From Candidatus Saccharimonadota bacterium (GTDB lineage Bacteria > Patescibacteriota > Saccharimonadia > Saccharimonadales > UBA7683): a stretch of DNA of 5,085 nucleotides. The stretch is from NCBI GenBank assembly GCA_020427905.1, contig JAGQNU010000032.1, positions 1 through 5,085 of the forward strand, read 5' to 3'. Of this stretch, positions 5,083 to 5,085 are shown one piece after another (the stretch's first letter is position 1; every line of letters starts with the position of its first letter). Under the pieces are notes generated by a model. That model ran no database searches, was not told where the DNA came from, and worked only from the letters and a program-made list of their open reading frames with translations. The position numbers were made by a program, and so were the translations under genes.

Positions 5083-5085
5083 GTT

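Noticed and set aside
1..5085. CRISPR array, insertion sequence or prophage
   Set aside because: No regularly spaced repeats, transposase motifs, terminal inverted repeats or phage genes were found; the genes are housekeeping and evenly oriented.

Overview
The window is a compact piece of bacterial chromosome with every recognisable gene on the minus strand. Small intergenic gaps, stop/start overlaps and the gene content suggest a streamlined genome. UGA is a stop codon here (the membrane-protein gene ends in TGA exactly where ligA begins), which argues against Gracilibacteria/Absconditabacteria, where UGA is read as glycine. The ligase sequence (KMDGLA active site, no zinc-finger cysteines), the lemA-htpX pair and the uncharacterised basic membrane protein suggest Candidate Phyla Radiation/Patescibacteria, perhaps Saccharibacteria. 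That placement rests on recall of family sequences and is an inference.

Read in the direction of transcription (right to left), the window starts with a repeat-rich regulatory region (about 5024-5085). It holds an extended -10 promoter, a 22-bp perfect palindrome overlapping a direct repeat, and a second 14-bp palindrome. These lie upstream of a 58-residue AbrB/SpoVT-type DNA-binding protein that starts with GTG (4836-5012). Next come tRNA-Cys(GCA), an HD-domain 5'-deoxynucleotidase-like gene whose ATG lies only 7 nt after the tRNA's encoded CCA, tRNA-Leu(UAA), and a strong intrinsic terminator (4042-4067).

A second transcription unit starts just past that terminator: lemA, htpX, a polytopic membrane protein of unknown function, and ligA (NAD-dependent DNA ligase), which runs off the left edge. 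The spacings are 7 nt between lemA and htpX, a TAATG overlap between htpX and the membrane protein, and an ATGA overlap between the membrane protein and ligA. This suggests a translationally coupled operon. LemA and the HtpX protease often occur together and fit a membrane/envelope quality-control role. ligA is probably co-transcribed for reasons of genome packing rather than shared function.

The content is mostly housekeeping and I see no defence island, mobile element or CRISPR array. The points worth a second look are a LigA with none of the four zinc-finger cysteines, the layered palindromes in front of the AbrB-like gene, the tRNA-Cys/HD gene junction where tRNA processing would leave a 7-nt leader, and a tRNA-Leu with two non-canonical stem pairs. 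No stretch longer than 300 bases lacks a gene.
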